The translations under genes and the position numbers were made by a program. This document shows, piece by piece, positions 1 to 8,364 of a stretch of 34,431 bases of DNA. Position 1 is the stretch's first letter. Every line of letters starts with the position of its first letter. This stretch comes from Candidatus Desulfolinea nitratireducens (GTDB lineage: Bacteria > Chloroflexota > Anaerolineae > Anaerolineales > Villigracilaceae): the NCBI GenBank assembly GCA_014382535.1, contig JACNJN010000120.1, positions 1 to 34,431 of the forward strand. The letters are read 5' to 3'. A model generated the notes under the pieces. It had not been told where the DNA came from. It searched no databases and saw nothing but the letters and a program-made list of their open reading frames with translations.

Positions 1-56
1 TGCCCTTTTCTCCTGCTCCACCTTAGCTCAACTGCCCCTATTCCGGGAATTGCTGA

Positions 57-2927
57 TCAAATGTTGAGTAAGGGTGAATATCTATCCGCTCTCTTCTTAA
101 ATGCTCCTTCACCACCATCCAACTCTAAAAGTTTGTCTACTATTTTTAAATCATCTAAGGAGCCTTCACATTCAATTACTGAAAATTTCATGCCATCTTT
201 GATGTATTGTTGAATGTACACAACTTGTTCGCTGTCTCCAAGTACAGGTATATTTGCTACGTGCGTAACGAAAATTAACTGGCGAAGAGATTTAATTGCT
301 CTAACTTGCTCAACAAGTTCATGGGTAATGAGCGCAGGCCCTAATTCATCCTCTGGCTGATCGATTACTAGAGGCATCTCCTTAGGTATCATTGCTACAC
401 AAATAAGTGCTAGTGCCTGTTCCCCGCCAGATAAACCTTCATCAATCGCGGTAAAATTCTCATCTCCCTCTTTTTTAAATAGGATAATAAATTTATCGTT
501 TACAATGCACGTTTCTAATCTGTGTAGATTCCTTTCACCCATTGACATAAATATTCTCGCAGTATTATCAGTAACGCCTGAAGCGTCAATTAACCTATTT
601 GCATTATTTCCCCTGATTATTTCAACTAGTTGTAGTGGTTTAATGTTTTGAACAACCTTCTGAAGTTGCTGATTTTTATTCTGGATTTTATTATCTCTGC
701 TGGTGATATCTTTTGCTATGTCTTCTAATAATTGAAAATAGTCGGAATAATCGCCTTCTTCTATCAAATCAGCTGTAACATTTTCTGCCAAACCACCAGT
801 AATTAATTCAACAATCTCTCTTCTTCTGTTTGTGATTTCCCGGCGTATATCACCAAATTCTTCTATGAGTATGGATCGGGCTTTTTTTGCTTCTTCAATT
901 TCTGTTTGCCGCTTTTCTAAGTCCTCTTTTCTTTCGAGTAGGTAGGCTAGCTTTTCTTGCTTATTAGTAAATCTTTCTACCAGTACATCATGCACATCTT
1001 CTGCTTCGTCATCCGCAATTTCTCGAATATCAGATGCTGCTTGATCATACCTTTCTTGTCTTATTTTCTCCAGATCTATCAATTTTTCATTAATATTCTT
1101 TAATGCTTCAAATTTCTCATCTAAATCATTTGCGAATTGAATTAGGGCTTGTTGATAAACTGTTGTGATGTACTTTTCAAAGTCATCAATACTATCCTCG
1201 TTGGGGTTAAAATCCTTTGGCATTACTGAGTAAATTTCTGCACCATCTTCCATTTCAGTTAGAGTTTTTTCTTTGGTCGTTTCCGATAATTCAAGTATTT
1301 CGTTGAAAGATCTAATAAACGATTTGAGTTTTCCTTTGATATTTGCCCATCCTTTTAGTTCTTCGAAAACTTTAGCATCTATTAGTTTTTCAAGTTCTGC
1401 AATTTCATTTTCAAGATCTTCGATATCCCGAACATCTTCAATCAGTATTTCAATTCTTTCTGATAAAGTAAGAATTTTTTCTCCATTTCGAACGATTTTC
1501 CCTAAGAGCGTAGTTTCCCCATTGGTTTCTTCATTTTTTATTATAGAAATTACTTCATTAATTTTTCCTAATGCATCGATAATCCGCATTTGTTCTGAAA
1601 CTCTATCTTTAATTTTAACGACTTCTCCTTGGGGATAGGTTTCAATTCTAAAAACTTCTTCTAAAGCTAAATCGGTTTGTTTTTCAAACCGCTCATCTAT
1701 TAACATGAATACATCTGGGCGACCGTCTAGATTTCCATAGGTTGTTGATAAAACTCTAGATAAGGCAATAATTCGGTTGTCGAGGGGTTTGATGTAAATA
1801 TTGACGCAGCCGCCTTCAGTAAGAATACCAGTTAGTCTCTTCACTAATGTTACATGTTCATCTGTGTCAGTTGGTGGGATTTCATCTAATGCAAAACGGA
1901 TCATATCTACTATTGCAGATTTCCCTGCATAGTTTTTTCCGATTATTGAGTTTTGATGAGGACTAAATCGAACAATTTGACTGTCAAGATTTCCACCTCT
2001 TATTGTCATACCTATTATGTATGGATAATTGATTTGGGGAGGTTCAACAAAATGGAATTTTTCTTTATGCTCTACATCTTCATCTGAAAATTTTATCTCA
2101 TGACTCACTCGTAATTCCGGCTCATATGTGATTTGTTTTATCCCCTCAAGTGTAGGTTTCCCCATTTTCATCCATGTAGTATCTAATTCAAAATCTTCTA
2201 GCCGGTGACAATCCGATGTGTTAATAAAGGCAAAGGACTTCTTAATTTGATCGGTATCCATATTTTTATATAACAATCGAGTATTTCCACTTGGATCGGA
2301 TACCCTCTTTATTTCCCCACTGGGTGCAGCAAGAATATTGACATATTTGTGTAAAAGAACATCATATCGTCCTCTGAAATCTCGATGTCCCCACAACCCC
2401 ATTTTGTTATGAACATGAGGCGCAATGACGATGCCACCAAGACTTTCGATTTCTATAACAATATCTGATAATGTATATTCCTTTTTCCTATTTAATCCTA
2501 CCCTGTCATCTTGTTTTCCCTCCCCAGATAACCCAAAGCTAATTAGCATCGCATTGATTTCTTTTATTATTTGAATATCATCATTAAAAATTCCAATAAT
2601 GTGGGGGCCTTCGTATGATGTAATTTCTACACCGGGCAAAATATATAATTTGCTACGACCTTCTTCTCTGGCTTTCTGGGCCAAAGTCATTAAAGCTTCG
2701 CACCATGCAACCGTATTATGGTCAGTTATTGCTATTAAATCTAGTGATGTTGTATTTAATGCATCAAAAAATCTCTCTGGCGAGATTTCATCGGCCCGCG
2801 TTGTTTGATTTTCAAAGCTATTCCAGTCCCAGGGGGTAGCTGGAGTATGGATATGTAAGTTCGTGTGATAGAACTTCGCATCAGAACCATCAATGATCTT
2901 CAAATATTCATCATATGTGATTGCCAT
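57..2927 (-). CDS. PHP-domain / SMC-like ATPase fusion protein (TrlF-like)
   Basis: A 956-aa cytoplasmic protein that joins a metal-dependent PHP phosphoesterase domain to an SMC/ABC-type ATPase. The PHP part shows H25-x-H27, D69-H70, E101, H109, H171/H173 and a D239-C-H241 motif. The ATPase part has a Walker A at 330-337 (GKNYAGKS), a long charged probable coiled-coil middle (about 400-780), an ABC signature LSGGEQ from 832, Walker B ending in DQPEDE near 855 and a switch His (FVTH) near 888. Proteins of this architecture (NCBI TrlF-like family) are often found in accessory or defence regions; that role is family knowledge, not shown here. A clear AGGAAGGA Shine-Dalgarno lies just before the ATG. 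The gene is visibly AT-rich (bases 661-720 are 19/60 G+C), unlike its neighbours, which suggests transfer. It lies 51 bp downstream of the Fic gene on the same strand and may be co-transcribed. Nucleic-acid or nucleotide substrate unknown. Confidence 0.85.
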   Translation of the reverse strand: MAITYDEYLKIIDGSDAKFYHTNLHIHTPATPWDWNSFENQTTRADEISPERFFDALNTTSLDLIAITDHNTVAWCEALMTLAQKAREEGRSKLYILPGVEITSYEGPHIIGIFNDDIQIIKEINAMLISFGLSGEGKQDDRVGLNRKKEYTLSDIVIEIESLGGIVIAPHVHNKMGLWGHRDFRGRYDVLLHKYVNILAAPSGEIKRVSDPSGNTRLLYKNMDTDQIKKSFAFINTSDCHRLEDFELDTTWMKMGKPTLEGIKQITYEPELRVSHEIKFSDEDVEHKEKFHFVEPPQINYPYIIGMTIRGGNLDSQIVRFSPHQNSIIGKNYAGKSAIVDMIRFALDEIPPTDTDEHVTLVKRLTGILTEGGCVNIYIKPLDNRIIALSRVLSTTYGNLDGRPDVFMLIDERFEKQTDLALEEVFRIETYPQGEVVKIKDRVSEQMRIIDALGKINEVISIIKNEETNGETTLLGKIVRNGEKILTLSERIEILIEDVRDIEDLENEIAELEKLIDAKVFEELKGWANIKGKLKSFIRSFNEILELSETTKEKTLTEMEDGAEIYSVMPKDFNPNEDSIDDFEKYITTVYQQALIQFANDLDEKFEALKNINEKLIDLEKIRQERYDQAASDIREIADDEAEDVHDVLVERFTNKQEKLAYLLERKEDLEKRQTEIEEAKKARSILIEEFGDIRREITNRRREIVELITGGLAENVTADLIEEGDYSDYFQLLEDIAKDITSRDNKIQNKNQQLQKVVQNIKPLQLVEIIRGNNANRLIDASGVTDNTARIFMSMGERNLHRLETCIVNDKFIILFKKEGDENFTAIDEGLSGGEQALALICVAMIPKEMPLVIDQPEDELGPALITHELVEQVRAIKSLRQLIFVTHVANIPVLGDSEQVVYIQQYIKDGMKFSVIECEGSLDDLKIVDKLLELDGGEGAFKKRADRYSPLLNI

Positions 2928-2978
2928 TATTCCTTCCTAATAAATGGGTTGCATTAACATTTGGAGTGCACATTTTTT

Positions 2979-4052
2979 CTAAAGAAGTTGTTGATGGGTT
3001 TCTGAAAGCTCATATTTCCTTCCTCGCCTTGATGGATCAGCAATTTCAAGCCAACCCTGTTCCACCCATTCTATCAATAAATCTCTGGCCTGGCGGGTGG
3101 AGATGCCGAGGATGTTGGCTACATCCGAAGAACGGATGAATTCTTGCCCCGAAAACAATCCTAAAACCCGCCTGGAGCGGTGATCTAACTGGCGGAGCAG
3201 GTCACCCGCGCTGTCATCTATCGCTCCTCGGGTTTGGCTTTCTACTTCCTCAGCTACCTGCTCGAAAACTACCGCCACGCCCTTCAGAAAATAATCCAAC
3301 CAAGGGGTGATATCGGCCTCATTGCGCCCAAAATAATAATTGTGGTGTGGGTGAGTGACCAGGGCATCGTAATAGCCAGCAAAATCATCGGTATAGAATT
3401 CTTCTAGCGAGTAGAACTTCCCCAGATCGTACCCGCCTTGGTGTAATATCCATGTGGTCAATGTGCGGGCTGTGCGTCCATTTCCATCGTAAAAGGGGTG
3501 AATGGTGACGAACTGGTAATGGGCAATGCCAGCTACCATTGGAACAGGTATGTCCGGTTCAGATTGGTGAATCCAGCGAACCATTTCTGCCATCAGTCCC
3601 GGCACATCTTCGGCTTCTGGCGGCATATAGACAATCTCGCCACTGGCCTCCCGGACAACATTCTGCCCGTCCCGGTAGGGGGTAGGCTTGGCTCTTCGGC
3701 CAGCAATAAGTAACGCATGTAACTTCCTGATGCGGGCTTCGGTGATTTTTTGCTCCCCCTCTACCCATTTTTCCATCTGTTGCAGCGCCAGATAATAGCG
3801 TTCCACTTCCTGGACATCCCTTTCGCGGCCTGGAAATAACCTGCCTTGCTGGATAACCTGCTCCGTTTCCTTGAGCGTCAGGCGGTTGCCTTCGATGCGC
3901 GTGGAGTAATGCGTCGAGCGAATGTGCGCTCGAATGCGCAATTGTTCGGCGATCAACGGGGGCAAGATCGTCAGACGAACTAACTCCCGGACTCGCTCTA
4001 TGGATTGCAGGTATCGGACAATGGATGGGGTGAATGAAAACGAGTAGGTCAT
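2979..4052 (-). CDS. Fic-family AMP-transferase with C-terminal winged helix
   Basis: A 357-aa Fic protein, expected to transfer AMP (or another nucleotide part) from ATP to a protein hydroxyl group. The full catalytic motif HPFYDGNGRTAR lies at 185-196. The N-terminal half carries the self-inhibitory motif S50-x3-E54-G55 (STRIEG), which places it in the class with the inhibitory helix ahead of the Fic fold. Residues about 290-350 look like a winged helix-turn-helix (DVANILGISTRQARDLLIEW), common in this Fic subgroup and possibly used for autoregulation. There is no Shine-Dalgarno; instead a perfect TATAAT ends 6 nt before the ATG, so the mRNA may be leaderless. Four 11-bp tandem repeats lie directly upstream. 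The PHP-ATPase gene follows after 51 bp. Its target protein cannot be told from sequence. Confidence 0.9.
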   Translation of the reverse strand: MTYSFSFTPSIVRYLQSIERVRELVRLTILPPLIAEQLRIRAHIRSTHYSTRIEGNRLTLKETEQVIQQGRLFPGRERDVQEVERYYLALQQMEKWVEGEQKITEARIRKLHALLIAGRRAKPTPYRDGQNVVREASGEIVYMPPEAEDVPGLMAEMVRWIHQSEPDIPVPMVAGIAHYQFVTIHPFYDGNGRTARTLTTWILHQGGYDLGKFYSLEEFYTDDFAGYYDALVTHPHHNYYFGRNEADITPWLDYFLKGVAVVFEQVAEEVESQTRGAIDDSAGDLLRQLDHRSRRVLGLFSGQEFIRSSDVANILGISTRQARDLLIEWVEQGWLEIADPSRRGRKYELSETHQQLL

Positions 4053-4058
4053 TGAGTT

Positions 4059-4064
4059 ATTATA
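4059..4064 (-). promoter_or_regulatory. -10 box of the fic promoter, possibly leaderless
   Basis: TATAAT on the minus strand ends 6 nt before the fic ATG (4052). Transcription would then start at or next to the A of the start codon, which fits the absence of any Shine-Dalgarno sequence. No convincing -35 box is seen at 16-18 bp; that position is taken by tandem repeats, so an activator or regulator may replace it. Inference from spacing only. Confidence 0.5.
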
Positions 4065-4072
4065 CCATCACC

Positions 4073-4116
4073 GCCGATAAATCGCCGTTAAACTTCCGTT
4101 TAACTGCCGATAAATC
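4073..4116. repeat. Four tandem 11-bp repeats in the fic promoter
   Basis: Four head-to-tail units start at exactly 11-bp steps: 4073 GCCGATAAATC, 4084 GCCGTTAAACT, 4095 TCCGTTTAACT and 4106 GCCGATAAATC. The outer two are identical; the inner two also form an inverted repeat (GTTAAAC-TTCC-GTTTAAC). The period is close to one helical turn, so a protein bound to each unit would sit on one face of the DNA. They begin 9 bp upstream of the -10 box. This is the layout of an operator or activator array; the binding protein is unknown, the winged helix of the Fic protein being one candidate. Confidence 0.75.
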
Positions 4117-4138
4117 CTTGAACAAGGGGAGGAAAAAG

Positions 4139-4666
4139 CTATTCTTCAAAGTCATCGTTCGCCAGCCAGATCATCAATTGATCCATGTCTTCCATTTCGG
4201 CAAGAGCACCGTCATCGTCGGTCAGGTTGGCGAGCATTTCGAATAACCTGCCGCGCTCAGTTTGTGTATCCAATCTGACATCAGGCCAGTTTTCTTCTCG
4301 GTGGCCCTGAATTTTTGCTTGAGCCTCATCTTTCGGGATTTGCTCTCGTTGAAGATCGGGATTGCCCATGGCCTGATACCAGAACCATTCATCGGTGATC
4401 CAGCGTTCTCGATATTCATGGAAGCCCAACCCGTAAAAAGTGGCATACACCCGCCCCTGATCTCCAAAACGACTGATGGTGACAAATAAGAACTCCCCAT
4501 AATGATTCGATGATGGCTTGATCATATGGATGACGGTATCTCCAGCGTTGAGAATTTCATCAAATCTCTCTTGCTTGATACGCCCGGAAATTTGCTCTCG
4601 TTCGGTTAAGCCGAGAACTTCATAGGGCCATTGAGGTCGGGGTGGGGATAGGTGTTCATGTGGCAT
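4139..4666 (-). CDS. Hypothetical protein, 175 aa
   Basis: I do not recognise this family. The protein is soluble, rich in Trp, Tyr, Phe and acidic residues, with an aromatic segment YRERWITDEWFWYQAM in the middle (about 88-103) and a very acidic C-terminus (about 150-175, ending NDDFEE). No signal peptide, membrane segment or catalytic motif is evident. An AAAGGA Shine-Dalgarno lies 3 nt before the ATG, so it is probably expressed. It follows the 156-aa gene after 8 bp, so the two probably form a pair, and ends 86 bp before fic, with the 11-bp repeats in the gap. Membership of a functional set with fic is possible but unproven. Confidence 0.7.
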   Translation of the reverse strand: MPHEHLSPPRPQWPYEVLGLTEREQISGRIKQERFDEILNAGDTVIHMIKPSSNHYGEFLFVTISRFGDQGRVYATFYGLGFHEYRERWITDEWFWYQAMGNPDLQREQIPKDEAQAKIQGHREENWPDVRLDTQTERGRLFEMLANLTDDDGALAEMEDMDQLMIWLANDDFEE

Positions 4667-4674
4667 ACATCCTT

Positions 4675-5145
4675 TCAGTGCAACTTGCCACTTCCAGCGT
4701 GGAAAAACAAATAATCCAGTAAACCAGTGGAATAATACTCTGTGGGGGCTGATCCATCGAATTGATCTAACTCTAAAGGCTCGAAAACGGGTTTATTTTG
4801 CGCATCACGGCTGAAGGGTTGGATGGCGTAGACACTTTGTAATCCCGTAGAATTTCTTCCTACCAGAGAAATAGCTTCCTTGCGATTTGGATGCTGGCTG
4901 GGTGCAACTTCAAGGTGTGCATCTATTTCGGGTTTCCCCACATACCAGGATTCAGCAACAAGAATTGCTTCCTGAACTTGCCTGCCCAAATCCAGGATAG
5001 AAAAACCCAATAGCCCGAAATAGGCACATTTTTCTTCGTGTGTTCCAGGGATGGAAAGCGGAATAAGAACGCGGTCGCCATTGTCTAATAGCACGAAGAG
5101 CGTTGTGGGAAGCCCGCCAAATTTTCCTACGAGCTTAGATAGCAT
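4675..5145 (-). CDS. Hypothetical protein, 156 aa, possibly 5'-truncated
   Basis: No family recognised. The N-terminal part (GLPTTLFVLLDNGDRVLIPL) looks like beta strands, and the rest is a mixed alpha/beta soluble sequence without clear motifs. The start ATG has no Shine-Dalgarno and lies inside the last codons of the broken xylulokinase gene (11-bp overlap). That suggests a join between two unrelated sequences, so the true N-terminus may be lost. Spacing of 8 bp to the next gene (175 aa) suggests a two-gene unit. It could be expressed by read-through from the xylulokinase transcript. Confidence 0.55.
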   Translation of the reverse strand: MLSKLVGKFGGLPTTLFVLLDNGDRVLIPLSIPGTHEEKCAYFGLLGFSILDLGRQVQEAILVAESWYVGKPEIDAHLEVAPSQHPNRKEAISLVGRNSTGLQSVYAIQPFSRDAQNKPVFEPLELDQFDGSAPTEYYSTGLLDYLFFHAGSGKLH

Positions 5146-6004
5146 AGTGTAAGATCATGCCAAATAATGGGTGAAATCTTTCATCCCAAATTTCGGAAGT
5201 GGCGAATACTACCCCCGAGGTACCCAGACTCAACGAAACGAGGCCCTCTTTAACGGCGCCAGTACCAACGGCTGCGGCGGCTTGATCGCCACCACCCGCT
5301 ACGACCGGGATACCGGGGATTAGGCTGATTTCTGCGGCCGTATCAGGAGGAAGAAGAGCCGTCACCTGGACCCCTTCGAAAGTCGGAGGAAGGCAATCAG
5401 AAGGGATTTCCAGCGCGGTCAGAACCTCACTAGACCAGCTGCGTTTCTTGATATCAAAGAGAAGCGTACCCGAGCCTCCGGCGCGGTCGGTGGCAAATTC
5501 ACCCGTCAGCTTGTAGCGGACATAATCTTTCGGCAGCAGGATATGGCGTACCTGCGCCCAAATTTGGGGTTCGTTTTCCTGAACCCAAAGGATTTTGGGC
5601 GCAGTGAACCCGGTGAGAGCGTCATTGCCCGTGATCTGGATTAATCGCTCTACCCCGATGCGAGTGCGGATTTCATCACATTGTTGGCCGGTGCGTTGGT
5701 CGTTCCACAGGATTGCAGGGCGCAGGATCTGGCCGTGCTCATCTAACAATACCAGGCCATGCATTTGCCCGGTCAGGCCGATCCCTTTGACCTGGGAACC
5801 TTTAATAGCAGAATCAGCCATCACATGTCGGATGCTCTTCACCGTGGCAACCCACCACAAATCAGGGTCCTGTTCCGTCCACAATGGTTGAGGAATCTCG
5901 TAGGAATATTCGGAAGAAGCTACCGCGACGACATTTCCCGCTTCATCCATCAGCAATGCTTTTGTGGCGGTTGTTGAGATGTCGATGCCAATGAAGAAGG
6001 TCAT
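5135..6004 (-). pseudogene. xylB: Xylulokinase, 3'-truncated (FGGY sugar kinase)
   Basis: The 289-aa reading frame matches the N-terminal part of FGGY kinases of the xylulokinase type, which phosphorylate D-xylulose to D-xylulose 5-phosphate and are normally about 500 aa long. Visible are the phosphate-binding start GIDISTTATK (6-15), GQMHGLVLLD (79-88) and the catalytic-Asp region GGGDQAAAAVGTG with D240. The frame runs off into unrelated sequence after about residue 270 (GTSGVVFATSE) and stops at residue 289. The C-terminal lobe with the adenosine motif is missing, so activity is unlikely. An AAAAGGA Shine-Dalgarno precedes the ATG. It lies downstream of a GH1 gene, as expected for a xyloside/glucoside operon. 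The break coincides with the start of the unrelated 156-aa gene. Confidence 0.85.
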
Positions 6005-6162
6005 GTTTTCCTTTTGAGTAATTGTGTTCCTGTTAATGGAATCCCATTTAGTGTGATTGATCCAACGAGAAATCCCGAAGTTCAGGGGCTTATGGCGAGT
6101 GCCATGTTGCTGATCAGTGGCAGGTTTTCGAACCCTCGAATCACGCTCTGTTTCAAAGCATT
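6005..6162. other. Short non-coding gap between GH1 and xylB
   Basis: 158 bp without a convincing gene. It holds the xylB Shine-Dalgarno and no clear promoter or terminator hairpin. A 38-codon open stretch on the plus strand has no start signal and is not credible as a gene. Confidence 0.5.
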
Positions 6163-7518
6163 TTAGATGTTTACGTCTATACTATTCCGTTTGATTACTT
6201 TCCTATACCAACTGGCGCTGGATTTAAGAATACGCTCTTGGGTTTCATAATCTACATAAACAATGCCAAAGCGTTTGGAGTAACCAAATGCCCATTCGAA
6301 ATTGTCGAATAGCGACCAGACAAAGTATCCTTTTACAGGGACTCCAATTTGAATTGTTTCATTCACTTTTGCCAGATGCCGTTGGATATATGACAGCCGT
6401 GCAGTGTCATCAACTTGCCCTTCGGGGGTAATTATGTCAGGGAAAGAGGCGCCATTTTCAGTGATATATATGGCAGGGAACCCATAATCAAAATGCAACC
6501 GTCCAAGGATGTTGTAAAGCCCCATTGGGTAGACTTCCCAATCCATTTCGGTGATCTCGTCCCCGCGGAATACGGTGGGAGGAAGATTATCTACTTCAGG
6601 AACATCGTTTGAACGGGCTATGCCGCGGGTGTAATAATTGACTCCCAAAAAGTCGATTGGGACAGAAATCGCGTCTAAATCTCCAGGCAGCACGAATTCC
6701 ATGGTGTTTCCGAATCCGTCCACCATATCCTGGGGATAGCCGCGTCCAACTAACGCATCCAGGAACCAGCGATTGATATAACCATCCACCCAGTTGGCTT
6801 CTTTTCGGTCGGCGATACTGGGGGAGGCAGGTTCCTGAGGCGTCAGATTAAGGGTGATGCCAACGCTTGCACCTGGGCAGTTGGCACGGATAACAGGGAC
6901 AGCCTCTCCGTGAGAGAGCAATAGATGGTGAGCAGCAGCGATGGCTTCGTCAAGATCCGTGTGCCCAGGAGCGTGACGACCTTCGCGGTAGCCCACAAAC
7001 GCGCTGACCCAGGGTTCGTTCAAGGTGATCCAGTGCTTGACTCGATCTCCCAGAGCGCGGCTGAGGACATCTGAATATTCAACAAACGCATCTACGATCA
7101 TTCGTTCGGGCCAGCCGCCCAGATCTTGCATAGCCTGGGGGAGATCCCAATGATACAGTGTTACATAGGGTTCGATCCCTGCCTCTAATAGGGCATCCAC
7201 CAGGTTGCTGTAGAAATCTATCCCGATTTGGTTGATTTCACCCAGACCAGCAGGCAACACACGCGGCCAAGAGATGGAAAATCTATAGGCTTGTAAACCT
7301 AATTCCTTCATTATGGCCACATCGTCATGCCAACGATGATAATGGTCGCAGGCGATGTCACCAGAATCCCCATTTTGTGTTTTTCCTGGTGTGTGGCTAA
7401 AGCGGTCCCAGATGCTTTCGCCCTTGCCGTCTTCATCCCAGGCTCCCTCAATTTGATAGGATGCGGTCGCAGCACCCCAGATAAAACCATTTGGAAAACT
7501 CGAAATATTATTTTTCAT
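6163..7518 (-). CDS. bglA: GH1 beta-glucosidase
   Basis: A 451-aa cytoplasmic retaining beta-glycosidase of family GH1, the normal length for the family. The N-terminal signature FIWGAATASYQIEGAW (12-27) is complete. The acid/base Glu is E168 in TLNEPW and the nucleophile is E354 in YITENG. NYYTRG and the C-terminal WSLFDNFEWAFGYSKRFG loop that binds the glucose unit are also present. It probably releases glucose from cellobiose-like beta-glucosides; xylosides or galactosides cannot be excluded. I chose the ATG at 7518 rather than a TTG 12 bp upstream because GH1 proteins start close to this point and the ATG codon is stronger. The xylulokinase fragment follows on the same strand after 158 bp. 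Confidence 0.93.
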   Translation of the reverse strand: MKNNISSFPNGFIWGAATASYQIEGAWDEDGKGESIWDRFSHTPGKTQNGDSGDIACDHYHRWHDDVAIMKELGLQAYRFSISWPRVLPAGLGEINQIGIDFYSNLVDALLEAGIEPYVTLYHWDLPQAMQDLGGWPERMIVDAFVEYSDVLSRALGDRVKHWITLNEPWVSAFVGYREGRHAPGHTDLDEAIAAAHHLLLSHGEAVPVIRANCPGASVGITLNLTPQEPASPSIADRKEANWVDGYINRWFLDALVGRGYPQDMVDGFGNTMEFVLPGDLDAISVPIDFLGVNYYTRGIARSNDVPEVDNLPPTVFRGDEITEMDWEVYPMGLYNILGRLHFDYGFPAIYITENGASFPDIITPEGQVDDTARLSYIQRHLAKVNETIQIGVPVKGYFVWSLFDNFEWAFGYSKRFGIVYVDYETQERILKSSASWYRKVIKRNSIDVNI

Positions 7519-7670
7519 ATTGATATCCAATGTTTGCCCAAGCTGAACGGTGATTAGTTATCCGTTCTCCTCTAATTGCCGAATAACAATATTAGTTGAA
7601 CCATCTGGATTTGTGAAGGATGGTTCATGAGAAATGTCGATAGGACAGTGGATAATCTCCTGAATAAAGA

Positions 7671-7701
7671 AGCAGATCACCCTGTATAGGGGTGACCTGC
7701 T
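7671..7701 (-). terminator. Terminator of the bacterioferritin gene
   Basis: A 12-bp stem (AGCAGGTCACCC on the minus strand against GGGTGATCTGCT, one G-U pair) with a 7-nt loop, followed on the minus strand by TCTTTATT. It lies 31 bp after the bacterioferritin stop codon. The tail is only moderately U-rich. Confidence 0.65.
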
Positions 7702-7731
7702 TTTGCTTCTGGGGTCAAAATCAATGCTGAG

Positions 7732-8229
7732 TTATTCTTCCCCTGTCCCAGCAGCCACGTTTTTGCTGGACTCCATTGATTGCAGAGCCAAATAGCGATC
7801 GCCGAATTTATTGATTTTTTCCATCTCTGTATCATATTGATCGAAATGGCGTTCTTCATCATCGACGAGGCCTTCGAAAACTTTCCTTGAGGCTGAGTCG
7901 GCATTGGCAGAGCACTCGTTTGCCCAAATATTGTAATCTCGAGTGCTGTCCTCTTCCATCTTTCTGGCTAGAGCCAACATTTCCTTGACATCATGTATTT
8001 TCTGAACTTCCATCGATGCTGCCATTTCCACTTCTCCCCCGAGGAAAAGGATCCTCTCCGCGCAGCGCTCGATGTGATCCATCTCTTCAATAGCTGTTCG
8101 GATAAACAAACCTGCCAGAAGATCGTAACTTTGATCCTCGCAATGGAAATGGAAATACATATACTGATGCACCGCAGAAAGCTCATCTGCGACTGCTTTG
8201 TTAAATAATTCGATACTTTTTTCGTGCAT
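7732..8229 (-). CDS. bfr: Bacterioferritin
   Basis: A 165-aa ferritin-like four-helix protein that oxidises and stores iron as a 24-subunit shell. All di-iron ligands expected for bacterioferritin can be placed: E16, E49 and H52 (EEMDH), E92 or E93, E125 and H128 (DDEERH). M50 lines up with the haem-binding Met52 of the E. coli protein. The ERILFLGG segment after the second helix is also typical. The start is supported by a near-perfect AAAGGAGGT Shine-Dalgarno and by a promoter 37 bp upstream. It is a single-gene unit with its own terminator, read divergently from the LacI-type regulator; the IS has since been inserted between them. Confidence 0.92.
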   Translation of the reverse strand: MHEKSIELFNKAVADELSAVHQYMYFHFHCEDQSYDLLAGLFIRTAIEEMDHIERCAERILFLGGEVEMAASMEVQKIHDVKEMLALARKMEEDSTRDYNIWANECSANADSASRKVFEGLVDDEERHFDQYDTEMEKINKFGDRYLALQSMESSKNVAAGTGEE

Positions 8230-8265
8230 TTCTGACCTCCTTTATTGGTTTTGAGAACTATAAAA

Positions 8266-8294
8266 ATTATATTTATAGCAAAATCCCCTGGCAA
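8266..8294 (-). promoter_or_regulatory. bfr promoter
   Basis: On the minus strand, TTGCCA (8294-8289), a 17-bp spacer and TATAAT (8271-8266). The transcript would begin about 30 nt before the bfr ATG. The IS lies 50 bp further upstream and leaves this promoter intact. Confidence 0.75.
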
Positions 8295-8334
8295 ATACGA
8301 ATAGTACCCATTAGATTGGCGCAATGTCATATTA

Positions 8335-8344
8335 ACCATATTAC
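8335..8344. repeat. Left target-site duplication of the IS
   Basis: ACCATATTAC, identical to 10080-10089. It directly abuts the left inverted repeat, so it marks the insertion point. Confidence 0.9.
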
Positions 8345-8364
8345 CTTAAATTGCACCATAAGGA
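8345..8364. repeat. Left terminal inverted repeat of the IS
   Basis: CTTAAATTGCACCATAAGGA, the exact reverse complement of 10060-10079. It contains the transposase stop codon. Confidence 0.93.

Noticed and set aside
6050-6165. Open stretch of 38 codons on the plus strand between xylB and GH1
   Set aside because: No start codon context, no ribosome site, no recognisable protein; chance open frame.
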